Positions 38,118 through 48,127 are shown, counted from the first letter of the stretch. The stretch: DNA of 50,120 nucleotides from Oscillospiraceae bacterium (GCA_028691385.1 JAQUZL010000001.1:1-50120); one strand, 5' to 3'. The notes: generated from the sequence alone by a model not told the origin. Translations and numbers: made by a program.

Positions 38118-39537
38118 CTTCTTCATGGAAACAACAACCGATTATGCAACAAAGCGTCTGGGACTGTACCAGACGTTTGCGGAGCATTCCTATGAGGGGA
38201 TGCTGATTACGGATGCTGCAGGGGTCATCCTGCAGGTTAATCAAAAATACGAGGCGATTTCGGGTCTTTCAAAACAGGAGCTGATTGGAAAAAACATTCA
38301 GCAGCTGGTCGATGACGGCATTTTGTCCGCCAGCGCCACGGCAGAGGCAATCCGCATCGGTAAGCCCGTGTCCATGGCGCAGGTGTTTAGCTCCAATGTG
38401 GAAGCCTATGCCAACAGCACGCCCATCTTTGACGATAACGAGCAGCTGCTGGGCGTGGTCACCTGTATCATGGATATGCGGGATCTCAACGGCATGCTTG
38501 ATAATCTCAAAGGCGTCGAACACCGCAACAGCCGGCACTATAAGGAACTCACCAAGCTGAAAACCGCCATTTTTTCGGACAACGAAATTGTGGCCGTGGA
38601 CAGCAAGACCATCAGTATCTATCATGCGGCGCAGCGCGTAGCCGCGACCGATGAGCTGGTGTTTTTGCATGGCCCTCGGGGCATTGGCAAGGAAAATGTG
38701 GCGCGGTATATTCACCGGCATTCTGCGCGGGCGGAAAAACCGTTTTTGCACATCTATTCGAGCATGCTGCTTTCCCCGGACGCCGAACGCAAACTGTTCG
38801 GCTATACCGATGAAGCGGAGCACTACCATCCCGGGATTCTGGAGGAGAACAACGGCGGCACAGCCTATATCGGCGAGCTGCAGGATGTGTCCATCGCGCT
38901 GCAGGTCAAGCTGCTGGAGCTGATTCACACCGGCGCGCTGGTGACGGCGTGCGGCAGGCGCAAGCATGTCAATGTCCGCTTTGTGATTGGCAGCGTGCTG
39001 ACCGAGGCGGAGCTGGACAAATGCCCCAACATCGCGCGGGAGTGGTATTTTGTGCTGAGCGCCTTTTCCATCAATCTCCCGCCGCTCAAGGAGAAGCGGA
39101 ACGACATTGTTCCGCTGCTCAATTACTTTCTCAACGACTATAATCAGCGCTACCATTTGGAAAAGCGCTTTGAAAAAAGCGCCTATACTCGCCTGATGAT
39201 GTACGACTGGCCGGGCAATATTCGGGAGATGAAGATCATGGTGCACCGCGCGGTCATCATGAGCGACAATCAGTATATCAAGCTGCAGGACTTGTTTATG
39301 GACAGCTCCATGCAGCAGACGGCGGACGCGCTCAATGAGCTGCCGGATCATTTTGATTTGAAGATGGAGCTGGAAAAGATCGAGGCGGACTATATTGTCC
39401 AGTCCTACGCCAAGTATAAAAATGTCCGCACGGCGGCCAAGAGCCTGGAAATGGACAGCTCCACGTTTGTGCGGAAACGGCAGGTCTATCAGCGAAAGGG
39501 CTATATCAAGCCCCCCGAACAGGAAGAAGCGGAATAA
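38110..39537 (+). CDS. PAS-AAA+-HTH regulator with degenerate sigma-54 contact loop (TyrR-like), divergent to the TRAP operon
   Basis: A 475-residue protein. The N-terminal PAS domain (about 12-120; FAEHSYEGMLITDAAGVILQVN) is followed by an AAA+ region. Walker A survives as HGPRGIGKE near 187. The GAFTGA loop is absent: LFGYTDEAEHYHPGILEENNGG stands in its place. Walker B reads GGTAYIGEL without the expected Asp. WPGNIREMKIMVHRAV and a C-terminal HTH (NVRTAAKSLEMDSSTFVRKR) remain. Such degenerate proteins act with sigma-70-type polymerase. Its position suggests it senses a carboxylate and controls the divergent TRAP genes. The start is uncertain (38110 by coupling, or 38125). Confidence 0.85.
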   Translation: MGNFFMETTTDYATKRLGLYQTFAEHSYEGMLITDAAGVILQVNQKYEAISGLSKQELIGKNIQQLVDDGILSASATAEAIRIGKPVSMAQVFSSNVEAYANSTPIFDDNEQLLGVVTCIMDMRDLNGMLDNLKGVEHRNSRHYKELTKLKTAIFSDNEIVAVDSKTISIYHAAQRVAATDELVFLHGPRGIGKENVARYIHRHSARAEKPFLHIYSSMLLSPDAERKLFGYTDEAEHYHPGILEENNGGTAYIGELQDVSIALQVKLLELIHTGALVTACGRRKHVNVRFVIGSVLTEAELDKCPNIAREWYFVLSAFSINLPPLKEKRNDIVPLLNYFLNDYNQRYHLEKRFEKSAYTRLMMYDWPGNIREMKIMVHRAVIMSDNQYIKLQDLFMDSSMQQTADALNELPDHFDLKMELEKIEADYIVQSYAKYKNVRTAAKSLEMDSSTFVRKRQVYQRKGYIKPPEQEEAE

Positions 39538-39575
39538 AAAATGCCCCCTGATTTCAGTTGAAATCAGGGGGCATT
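39534..39575 (-). terminator. Terminator between the regulator and the histidine kinase gene
   Basis: AATGCCCCCTGATTTCA-GT-TGAAATCAGGGGGCATT is a 17-bp near-perfect stem. The T-run is on the minus strand (TTTTTTATTCC), so it mainly ends the kinase transcript. It lies 82 bp past that stop and directly after the regulator's stop on the other strand. Confidence 0.8.
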
Positions 39576-39656
39576 CCACATGTCTGCTGTTTTCGCAGAA
39601 CCGCTGGAGCGCTGGACACGCCGTCCGCAACCGCGATGGCTGTAAGCTGCAACTCA

Positions 39657-42600
39657 TTAAAATTTTTCAGCGGGGTTGGGCGGCTCATGCTTGGAAATTT
39701 GCTCCATTAATGTGCGGTAGAGCAGTGCCGGTTCAATGGGCTTTGCCAGATGCGCGTTCATGCCAGCCGCCCGGGACTTTTGAATATCGTCCTCAAAGGC
39801 GTTGGCGGTCATGGCGATGATGGGAACGGTTTTGGCGTCGTCCTTACGCCAGTGACGAATGTTGTAGGCGGCCTGCAGGCCGTCCATCTGGGGCATGCGA
39901 ATATCCATCAGGATGGCGTCATAATAGCCGACGGGAGAACCGGCAAACAGCTCCATGGCACGCAGGCCGTTTTCGGCTTGATCCACCTGAAAGCCCTTGT
40001 AGGCAAGCAGGCGGGTCGCCACCTCCACATTGAGGGGATGATCCTCGGCCAGCAGCACGCGCCGTCCGGTGAAGTCGAATTCCTCCAGCGTCGGTTCGTT
40101 TGCAGTTTCCTTGTCGTAAAACACCTTTTCAAAGGCGGAAATCAGCGAGGACTTGAACATAGGCTTGCTCATCAGCAGATTGACGCCGGCGAGCTTGGCT
40201 TCATGCTCAATGGACGACCAGTCGTAGGCGGTCATGATGATGATGGTCACGTCCGGGCCGACAATTTTGCGAATTTGCCGGGCGGTTTCAATGCCGTCCA
40301 TGTCCGGCATTTTCCAGTCCACCAGAATCAGGTCGTAAAATTCCTTGTTGGCCCATTTTTGCCGTACCTGCAACACGGCCTTGGCGCCGCTGTCCACCCA
40401 TTCCGCCTTCAGGCCGATTTCCTTGAGCGTGATCATGGCGTGCTCGCAGACGATGACGTCGTCGTCCACCACCAGCGCGCGCAGCTCGGAGAAGTTGTGG
40501 TGTTCCTTTTGCGCGTTGCGCAGTCTGGTTTCCTCGGTGATGCCGAGCTTCACCTCCACGGTGAACTCAGAGCCGACGCCTGCAATGCTGCGCACGTTGA
40601 TTTTGCCGTCCATCATCGCCACCAGATTTTTGCAGATGGCAAGACCCAGCCCCGTGCCGCCGTACATGGTGGTCGCGCCGGTATGCTCCTGCGAAAACGG
40701 CTCGAACAGATGCGGCAGAAATTCGTCGGAGATGCCGCAGCCGGTATCGTTGACCACGAAGCGGATCACCGCATCGTTTTTGCCCTTTTTGTGCTGCAGT
40801 ACGCTCAGCGCAACCTTGCCGTTTTCGGGGGTGAACTTGACGGCGTTGGACAAAATGTTGATCAGGATTTGCTGCAGCTTCATGGCGTCGCCGATGTAGC
40901 TTGCCTCCACATTGTTGTCCACCACGCACTCATAGTCGATGTTTTTGGTCTGCGCCTGGGTATAGCAGATGGCGTTGATGCCGTTGATGAACTCCTCGAA
41001 GGGAATCAGCTCGCTTTTGAGCAGCGCCTTGCCGCTTTCGATGCGGCTCATGTCCAGTATATCGTTGATGAGCGAGAGTAAGAACCGGGAGGAGATGCCG
41101 ATTTTTGAGATGCAGTCGGCGATTTGCTCATCGTCGCCGATGGATTGCGCGGCGATGGCGGACATGCCGATAATGGCGTTCATCGGCGTGCGAATCTCAT
41201 GGCTCATGCGGGAGAGAAAATCGCTTTTGGCGGCGTTGGCCTGCTCGGCGGCCAAAAGCGCATCCTCCAGTGCCTGCTGGTGCACCTTTTGCGCGGTGAG
41301 CAGATCTGTGACGTTGCTGCGGGTATAGAACAGGGTGCTTTTGCTCTCGTCAAGATAGGAAAAGGTCCATTTCCGATATTCTATGCCGCCCGGTTCACCG
41401 CGGACGGAGAAGGTGCACGAATAGGTGCTGCGCGATTCCAGCGCCTGCAGCACCGTGTCTATGCACATCTTTTGCAGGCAGTCCTCCAGCTCTTCCGGCA
41501 CAATCAGCTGCCGGGCAAGCTGCGCATAGCGGTCGGAATAAATCTCATTTTCGCGAAGGTGGTTGGGAATCTGCTCGGCGCTGGTTGCGCACAGCGTGAC
41601 GCGATGGGTTTTGACGTCCACCACCGCAATCAGCTCGTGCTCCAAATCGACCAGCTTGTTGATGATGGTCTGCATGTTCTTGGATTTGGTGATGTCATAG
41701 GAGTAAAGGAAGATGATGACGTCCTTGGATTCCGGCGCCTGATAGACCTTCAAGGTGGTGTTCACCCAGATGATGGAGCCGTCGTTCATCCTGCGCTGAT
41801 AATCCATCGAGCGCTCGGTTTCGCCGGCGACAAAGGCGGCAAGCATCCGACTGCGGTCAAGCATTTCATGCAGCTGCTCGCGCTGCGCGTCGGTGTAGGC
41901 GGACTGGACAATCAGCGCAGCGCCCTGCTCATGGGTGAATTTTCCGTCCGGAATTTTCGCGTTTGCTCTGGCGTGATAGAATTCCACCACGTTTTGCGAA
42001 ACATTGGAGCGCATCTTGGCCAGAAGGTTGGCGCTTCCCTCTGCGTTTTGCAGCACAACCTCCTCCTGATACTTTTGTTCCAGAGATTTTTCGATAGACA
42101 CGTCCAGAAAACTGCCGATGGCATGATGGGGATTGCCGTCCTTGTCAAAAACCGTGGTGAAACAAATCCGCTCCCACCAGTAGTTGTCGCTGGCAGAGCT
42201 GCGCCAGCGCACCGTGTCGGACACGGAGCGGACGCCGCTGCGCAGGCGGCGGCACAGGATGCGCAGCTTTTCCGCGTCGTCCGGATGCACCAAGCCGCGC
42301 GCAATCAGGCTCTCCGGGACATTTTCCACCACCGCGACCGGGCCAAACAGGCTGGGCGTGCTCCCTTTCCGCCGCAAAAGCCGATCCTTCATGTCATAGA
42401 TCCAGACGGAAACGCCGGCTTGCGAAGCGGCAGTGACAAACTGCGCTTCCATTTCCTTGTATTCGTCGGCCGAGGACGCCGTGGCAATCGCGCGCACAGG
42501 CGCGCCATCGGCGTCACGCAAGATGGAATAGTGGATTTTGGCCCAGGCAAACGCGTCCTCACCGGATTGGGCGCGCAGCTTGATTTCCTGCACCAGATCC

Positions 42601-43598
42601 GAAGCGCCGTTTTTGAGGTCGCGGTGCAATTGCCGGTAAGCCTCCTCGCTGTCCGGATGCACTGCGCCGGTTTTCAAAAAGCTCTCCGGGAAATCGGTCA
42701 TCACGGCGGGCAGATGGTAAAGTCCCTGAGAAAAATCGCTGATGTAGGCAGTATCCGTGTGCATGTCATATTCCCAATACTGCACCTTGGCCTGCTGGAT
42801 TGCCAAGGCCAGCTTATTTTGCTGTTCCTCCAGCGCGGCCTTCATGCGCATCTCCTGATCCACATCCTGAAACACCGCATAGACCAGCAATTGCGACGCG
42901 TTCTTGCGCAGCACGCTGGATGTGACCTTCAGCCATTTGTAAGCGCCATTCTTGTGCAGATACCGATGGATGTTGGACATGGGCGCTTTCGCGGTGGCAA
43001 ACTGCGCGAGATACGCCTGCACGTCGCAAAGATCGTCCGGATGGATGCGTGCAAGTGGACTTTTAACACATTCCAGCAGATATTCCTTGCGTGGGTAACC
43101 GACCAGTTCGCACAGGGCGTCGTTGCAGTATACCATGCGCAGCGAATCGGTGCAGTCATAGACGGCGACGCCGCCGGGCAGATGGCTCAAAATCTTTTCA
43201 TAGTCGCTTGACTCCGGCAGCAGGCTGCCTTGCGGGCTTGCCATGCCGGTGACGTCAGAAATCATGTATGCGCACAGACCGGAGCCGATCGGATAGCACC
43301 GAATAGCCAGACTTTTTTCCAGATCGGGCCGATACACAGTCAACGTGTGCATCGTGCCGTTGCGCGCTGTGTCCAGATAGAGAGGCAGGCGGTCATCGGC
43401 AGTGGGAAACAGCGCGGTAAAGCACTTTCCGGCGAGCGCGTCCATGCTTTCGCCCAACAAATCGGCGCAGGCGGCATTGGCGTATCGAAAGACGAGATCG
43501 GCAGGTACGCCGGCTGCGTCTGGCAGGATTTCAGCAATGGCAATGGCGATGGGACTGTTCGCAAAGCAATTCTTCATGTTTTCTGTGCTGATGGGCAT
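39657..43598 (-). CDS. PAS-rich hybrid histidine kinase with two C-terminal receiver domains
   Basis: A 1313-residue protein with no transmembrane segment, so cytosolic. About five PAS/PAC-like sensor units fill residues 1-770 (for example GYPRKEYLLECVKSPLARIHPDD and RWRSSASDNYWWERI). HisKA follows with phospho-acceptor His near 800 (SRMSHEIRTPMNAIIGM). The HATPase has N box ILSNAVKFTPENG, G1 DTGCGISDEF and G2 GGTGLGLAICK. Two receivers have phospho-acceptor Asp near 1094 (VDWKMPDMDG) and near 1232 (MDIRMPQMDG). No Hpt domain is seen. GAGGAGGCGTCCT precedes the start at 43598, 11 bp after the stop of the c-di-GMP protein, so the two are co-transcribed and a likely phosphorelay pair. Confidence 0.93.
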   Translation of the reverse strand: MPISTENMKNCFANSPIAIAIAEILPDAAGVPADLVFRYANAACADLLGESMDALAGKCFTALFPTADDRLPLYLDTARNGTMHTLTVYRPDLEKSLAIRCYPIGSGLCAYMISDVTGMASPQGSLLPESSDYEKILSHLPGGVAVYDCTDSLRMVYCNDALCELVGYPRKEYLLECVKSPLARIHPDDLCDVQAYLAQFATAKAPMSNIHRYLHKNGAYKWLKVTSSVLRKNASQLLVYAVFQDVDQEMRMKAALEEQQNKLALAIQQAKVQYWEYDMHTDTAYISDFSQGLYHLPAVMTDFPESFLKTGAVHPDSEEAYRQLHRDLKNGASDLVQEIKLRAQSGEDAFAWAKIHYSILRDADGAPVRAIATASSADEYKEMEAQFVTAASQAGVSVWIYDMKDRLLRRKGSTPSLFGPVAVVENVPESLIARGLVHPDDAEKLRILCRRLRSGVRSVSDTVRWRSSASDNYWWERICFTTVFDKDGNPHHAIGSFLDVSIEKSLEQKYQEEVVLQNAEGSANLLAKMRSNVSQNVVEFYHARANAKIPDGKFTHEQGAALIVQSAYTDAQREQLHEMLDRSRMLAAFVAGETERSMDYQRRMNDGSIIWVNTTLKVYQAPESKDVIIFLYSYDITKSKNMQTIINKLVDLEHELIAVVDVKTHRVTLCATSAEQIPNHLRENEIYSDRYAQLARQLIVPEELEDCLQKMCIDTVLQALESRSTYSCTFSVRGEPGGIEYRKWTFSYLDESKSTLFYTRSNVTDLLTAQKVHQQALEDALLAAEQANAAKSDFLSRMSHEIRTPMNAIIGMSAIAAQSIGDDEQIADCISKIGISSRFLLSLINDILDMSRIESGKALLKSELIPFEEFINGINAICYTQAQTKNIDYECVVDNNVEASYIGDAMKLQQILINILSNAVKFTPENGKVALSVLQHKKGKNDAVIRFVVNDTGCGISDEFLPHLFEPFSQEHTGATTMYGGTGLGLAICKNLVAMMDGKINVRSIAGVGSEFTVEVKLGITEETRLRNAQKEHHNFSELRALVVDDDVIVCEHAMITLKEIGLKAEWVDSGAKAVLQVRQKWANKEFYDLILVDWKMPDMDGIETARQIRKIVGPDVTIIIMTAYDWSSIEHEAKLAGVNLLMSKPMFKSSLISAFEKVFYDKETANEPTLEEFDFTGRRVLLAEDHPLNVEVATRLLAYKGFQVDQAENGLRAMELFAGSPVGYYDAILMDIRMPQMDGLQAAYNIRHWRKDDAKTVPIIAMTANAFEDDIQKSRAAGMNAHLAKPIEPALLYRTLMEQISKHEPPNPAEKF

Positions 43599-43609
43599 AG
43601 GACGCCTCC

Positions 43610-46600
43610 TCAATTTTCTTGCAGCTTGGTACGATCCTGCACGGAGCAGAGAATGGTGGTGCGTGCCAAATCCAGATACCGATAGTTCGCGCGCATGCTG
43701 TGCAGACCGGCGGGGGTAATCGCCTGATAGTTGACGGTGTAGAGCTCCTGCTGCGCGAGCGCGCGCCGCACGGTGGAAAGGGAGAGCTTTTCCACCGTTT
43801 GCGCGGCGTCCTCCGGGCGGCAGCGCTGGTGAATATACTGGGCAAGTCCCGCAGAAATATCATGCAGCTGCTCCTGCGCGGCGACGACTGCGTGCAGCTT
43901 ATGCCCGTGGAGAATCTCCGGCTTGCCGGTTTCGGCGTCCAGCAGGCAGATGGAGTCATATTCTGTTTGCAGCAGCCGATCGAGCACCTGCTGCAGCGCT
44001 TTTTCCGCGCCGATGTCCCAGAACGAGAAAAAGGCAATCAGTTCCTCGGTGTCGGGCTTGGGCATCAGCTTGACCTTCAAAGAAAACCAGGTCGGCTTCG
44101 TGCCGGGTACGCAGGCGGGGAATTCAAGGGACTTTTCCAGATGACCCTTGGCATAATCCTGCTTCAGTTGGGTGGCGCAGAATGCGGCGATGCAGCGTTC
44201 CCGCTCCGCCTCCAGCGGAATGAGATAGGTGCAGACGGCGCGGAACGACGCGTCGTTGAAGCAAACGGCCTTTGGATCGTCAATCATGTGAAAAAAGCTG
44301 TGCGCCTCTTCCACTGCGCCGGTGGTCACATTGACGCGGAAGGAGGAAACAAGACTTGACGAGAGCGCGTTGAGGTAGGCGGCTTCTTCGAGGAAGCGCT
44401 GCTCGGCGCGCTTTTGCTCGGTGATGTCCAGCGCAGTGCCGATGGCCTTGGCGGGCGCACCGGCGGCGTCCTTGCTGATGAGGGTATAGCGAATCCGCAG
44501 CCAGCGCGCTTCGCCGCTTTCCGGCGTGGTGACGGGCACATCCCTGGTCACGTGCGTTTGCCCATTTTGCAGCGCCTGCAGCATGGACGCCTGCTCCGGC
44601 AGCGGCTCCGGCAGGCGCGTGGCGGCAGGCGCGCGCCACGTCATGGAAATGCCGGGGATGGAAAAATCATAGACCCAGCTGCGCATGCCGCTGTGCTCCA
44701 TGGCGGCGGCAAGCATATCGCGCTGCTCCTGCAGCTGCACGCGCACATGGTGCAGCTCGGTAATGTCGGTGTAGAGCGCATAAATGAGCAGCGTTCCATC
44801 CGGCTGCGCCTTGGCTGCGGCCTGCATGCGCAGCCAGATATACTGCTTTTTCGTCAGATGCATCACGCGGTAAATGCAGTCGATCGGCGCGTGCGTTTGC
44901 AGCAGCTTCTGCATGGACTCGCGCGCAATCTGCACATCATCGGGATGGACAAAATCCGCGGCGAGATTGTAGGAGTTTTGGTAGGCGGTATCTGTGCTTG
45001 CGCCGATAATCCGCGTCAGCTGGTCGCTGGTCTGCAAGGTCACAAGGCCGTGGCCGTCCCACTGGTACAGGCACAACGCGCCCGGCACCGTGTTGAGAAT
45101 GCTTTTCAGCTGCAAATTCAGATTGGCGCGGACGGTGTTGTCCATAATATATTGAATGCGCGCCGGACGGCTGCCCCAGATGATGCGCTTTTCCTTGATG
45201 AGGTAGCTTCTGCCGGTTTCCTCGGAAAACACCTCATGCTCCGTGTATTCCAGCGGCAGACGATCAATGGGAACGCAGTGGGGGCAGGGACTGCTTCTGC
45301 CCCAAAGCGCCTCATAGCAGGGCTTGGACAGACACAGCGCCTTGTCCATGTTGGCCATGGAGCAGGCCACGGCATTGAGATAGTGCAGGCGATAGGATTC
45401 AGCATCGCAGACCAAAATGGCGTCGCTGGATTCGTCCAGCAGCCAGTCCATATTGCGATAGAGCACCTGATCGGGCAGATCCATCTCGCCGCCGTAAATC
45501 TGATAGCGGTTTTTACCCAGACGCTTAGCGGTCAAAAGGGACATGTCTGCGTTGTGGTACAGCGTCTGATAGTCCTTGCCGAACTGCGGCGCGATGCTCG
45601 CGCCGATGGAGCAGGTGATCTCCATTTCGCCCAGCTGAAAATGCAGGCTTTCGCGGATGCGCTCCAGGCGCTGGGCAATCTGACTTGTGGAGAGCTTGGC
45701 GCGCACGAAAACGGCAAATTCATCGCCGCCCATGCGGCAGACAAGATCATCCTCGCGGAACAGCGCCTGCAGCCGCTCGGCGACCGAGCGAATGGCGTCG
45801 TCGCCGTATTCGTGGCCATAGTGATCGTTGATGGATTTGAAGTTATCAATGTCCAGCATGTAAAATATGGCATTGAGATTTGGGTCATGGTTAAAGGACG
45901 CCTGCACCTGCCGCTCCAGCTCCATGCGGTTGTATAGACCGGTCAGCTGATCGAGCTTTGCCTCAAGCGCCAGCTGCTTCATCTTGCTGAGCATGCGCTT
46001 TTCCCGCTCCAGAATCTGCACGGTGCTGCGCGCAAGCACGTTCTGCACCCGATGAACCGCAATGTCGGGACTGAAGGGCTTGGGCAAAAAGTCGCTTGCG
46101 CCCAGCTCAAAGGCTTGCCGCTCGCTTGCTTCACCCGGCTGGGAGGACACGATGACCGGGATGGTGCTGAACAGCGGGTTGGCCTGCAGCTTTTTCAGCA
46201 GCGCAAACCCATCCATGACCGGCATGATCAGGTCGAGTAAAATCACGGCAATCTCATCGAAATGATCTTCAATATAACGGTAGGCGGCAAGACCGTCGGC
46301 GGCTTCCACAATGGTGAAATCGTCCTGAAAGCACTGGGTTAGGATGGCGCGGTTCAGCTCCATGTCGTCCACAATCAGCATGCACTTCTTGCCGGCGCGT
46401 TCACTCACATGGATCACTTCCGACTCCAGATGCAGCCGGTTCGCGCTCACAGGATCGGCAAGCGCGGCGTCCAGCAGCAGCGCGGTGAAGTCCGCAGCGC
46501 GCATCGGCTTGGCATAGTAATAGCCCTGCACATAGTTGCAGTCCATGTTGCGCAGCATGTCAATCTGCTCCTGCGTTTCAACGCCCTCGGCCACGACCAG

Positions 46601-48127
46601 CAGATCCATCCATTTGGCAAGGCTGATGATGAAGCTTGTGATATTGCGGCGGTTTTCCCGTTGGTTTTCTTTTTGGATGAAGCGCATATCCAGCTTGAGA
46701 ATATCAATGGGCAGCTCCGAGAGCATGTTGAGGGAGGAATAGCCGCTGCCGAAATCATCCATTTCGATGGGGAAGCCCAGATTTTTCAGCGTGCGGACAA
46801 CCTCAATCAGCTGCTCGGGGTTCTCGGTATAGGCAGTTTCCGTGATTTCAAGATGGAGCTGGCTCGGCTGCAGGCCGTGCTTGGCGACAATGCCGCTCAA
46901 AATCCCCGGCAGATTGGCCTGATAGATGTCCTTGCGGGACACATTGACGGATACCGGCACATATTTTTGCCCGAGATGAATCCAGCTTTCCATGATTTCA
47001 CAGGTTTTGTCCCAAACGTAGCTGTCCAGCTCCGTGATAAATCCGTTCCGCTCAAACAGCGGGATAAACGCGCCGGGGTTCATATTGCCAAGCTTCGGAT
47101 GCTCCCAGCGCACCAGCGCCTCGGCGCCGGCAATTCGGTCGCTGGACAGGTCGTACTTCGGCTGCAAATACACTTGAAATTGCCCCTCGGCCAGCGCCTG
47201 CGCCATGGAGTTTGTGATTTCCTGCTCCTGCAGCAGCTTTTGCCGCAACGAATCATCATAGAAGGCGCTGGCACACTTATACTGCCCTTTCAGCGTTTCC
47301 GCAGCCAGCATGGCGCGGTCGCACATCAAATCCACCGACACATCCCGGTTGGTGACGGGATAAATGCCGAATTTCAGCGAGATTTTCATATTGAGCGGAT
47401 ACAGCGCCAGATCCCGCTCCGCCTGCGTGATGAGGCAGCGCAGGCCGTCCTCGTCCAGCGCCGCCTTTGGAACCAGCGCGGCAAAGTGGTCGGCGTTGAG
47501 CCGCGCGCAGATGCCGCCTGCCTGCACAGCCGCTTCGGAAAGGCGGCTGCCGATAAAACGCAGCAGCTTGTCGCCCTCGGTGGTGCCGAACCGGTCGTTG
47601 ACCAGCTTGAACCGCTCAATGTCCGTGATGACCAGATGATAGCAGCCGGACGGATCATCCTCCAGAATCTGCGTGGCGCGCCGGTAAAACGCGTCCCGCG
47701 TGAACAGTCCCGTGAGCGTGTCGCGCTCAATGCGGATGATACAGACGTTGGATTCATACAGCTCAATGAGGTTGGCAAGCCGCTTGCGCAGCACAACAGG
47801 ATGATAGGGCTTGGGAATAAAATCGCGCGCGCCCAGCTCCAGCGCCCTTCCCTCGGTTTCGCTTTTGTCGGTCTGCGATGCGACAATGACCGGTATGGAC
47901 GAAAGGTCGGGGCTTTTGCGCATGGCCTCGAGCACGCCGTAGCCATCCATCACCGGCATGATGAGATCCAGAAGAACGGCGGAAATCCGCGCGGACGGCT
48001 GCTTTAAAATAGCCAGCGCTTCTTTTCCGTTTTCTGCCTCCAGAATTTTGTATTGGTCGCAAAGAATCTTCTGCAGGATGCGGCGGTTGATTTGCTGATC
48101 GTCAACAATCAGGATGGTTTTAAGCAT
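43610..48127 (-). CDS. Multidomain c-di-GMP protein: REC - degenerate GGDEF - EAL - REC - GGDEF - PAS array
   Basis: A 1505-residue cytosolic protein. REC1 has Asp54 (LLDLIMPVMDG). A GGDEF-like domain at about 135-295 has NADHF in place of GGDEF, so is probably inactive. The EAL domain at about 305-550 keeps all catalytic residues: E336 in AEALVRW, N395, E427/E430 in LEITE, the DDFGSG pair 457-458, K478, and E514 in EGVET. REC2 has Asp632. The second GGDEF near 800 is intact, with an RxxD inhibitory I-site five residues upstream (REDD at 791-794). About 650 residues of PAS-like sensors follow. It could both make and break c-di-GMP under phosphorylation control by the kinase downstream. Confidence 0.93.
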   Translation of the reverse strand: MLKTILIVDDQQINRRILQKILCDQYKILEAENGKEALAILKQPSARISAVLLDLIMPVMDGYGVLEAMRKSPDLSSIPVIVASQTDKSETEGRALELGARDFIPKPYHPVVLRKRLANLIELYESNVCIIRIERDTLTGLFTRDAFYRRATQILEDDPSGCYHLVITDIERFKLVNDRFGTTEGDKLLRFIGSRLSEAAVQAGGICARLNADHFAALVPKAALDEDGLRCLITQAERDLALYPLNMKISLKFGIYPVTNRDVSVDLMCDRAMLAAETLKGQYKCASAFYDDSLRQKLLQEQEITNSMAQALAEGQFQVYLQPKYDLSSDRIAGAEALVRWEHPKLGNMNPGAFIPLFERNGFITELDSYVWDKTCEIMESWIHLGQKYVPVSVNVSRKDIYQANLPGILSGIVAKHGLQPSQLHLEITETAYTENPEQLIEVVRTLKNLGFPIEMDDFGSGYSSLNMLSELPIDILKLDMRFIQKENQRENRRNITSFIISLAKWMDLLVVAEGVETQEQIDMLRNMDCNYVQGYYYAKPMRAADFTALLLDAALADPVSANRLHLESEVIHVSERAGKKCMLIVDDMELNRAILTQCFQDDFTIVEAADGLAAYRYIEDHFDEIAVILLDLIMPVMDGFALLKKLQANPLFSTIPVIVSSQPGEASERQAFELGASDFLPKPFSPDIAVHRVQNVLARSTVQILEREKRMLSKMKQLALEAKLDQLTGLYNRMELERQVQASFNHDPNLNAIFYMLDIDNFKSINDHYGHEYGDDAIRSVAERLQALFREDDLVCRMGGDEFAVFVRAKLSTSQIAQRLERIRESLHFQLGEMEITCSIGASIAPQFGKDYQTLYHNADMSLLTAKRLGKNRYQIYGGEMDLPDQVLYRNMDWLLDESSDAILVCDAESYRLHYLNAVACSMANMDKALCLSKPCYEALWGRSSPCPHCVPIDRLPLEYTEHEVFSEETGRSYLIKEKRIIWGSRPARIQYIMDNTVRANLNLQLKSILNTVPGALCLYQWDGHGLVTLQTSDQLTRIIGASTDTAYQNSYNLAADFVHPDDVQIARESMQKLLQTHAPIDCIYRVMHLTKKQYIWLRMQAAAKAQPDGTLLIYALYTDITELHHVRVQLQEQRDMLAAAMEHSGMRSWVYDFSIPGISMTWRAPAATRLPEPLPEQASMLQALQNGQTHVTRDVPVTTPESGEARWLRIRYTLISKDAAGAPAKAIGTALDITEQKRAEQRFLEEAAYLNALSSSLVSSFRVNVTTGAVEEAHSFFHMIDDPKAVCFNDASFRAVCTYLIPLEAERERCIAAFCATQLKQDYAKGHLEKSLEFPACVPGTKPTWFSLKVKLMPKPDTEELIAFFSFWDIGAEKALQQVLDRLLQTEYDSICLLDAETGKPEILHGHKLHAVVAAQEQLHDISAGLAQYIHQRCRPEDAAQTVEKLSLSTVRRALAQQELYTVNYQAITPAGLHSMRANYRYLDLARTTILCSVQDRTKLQEN

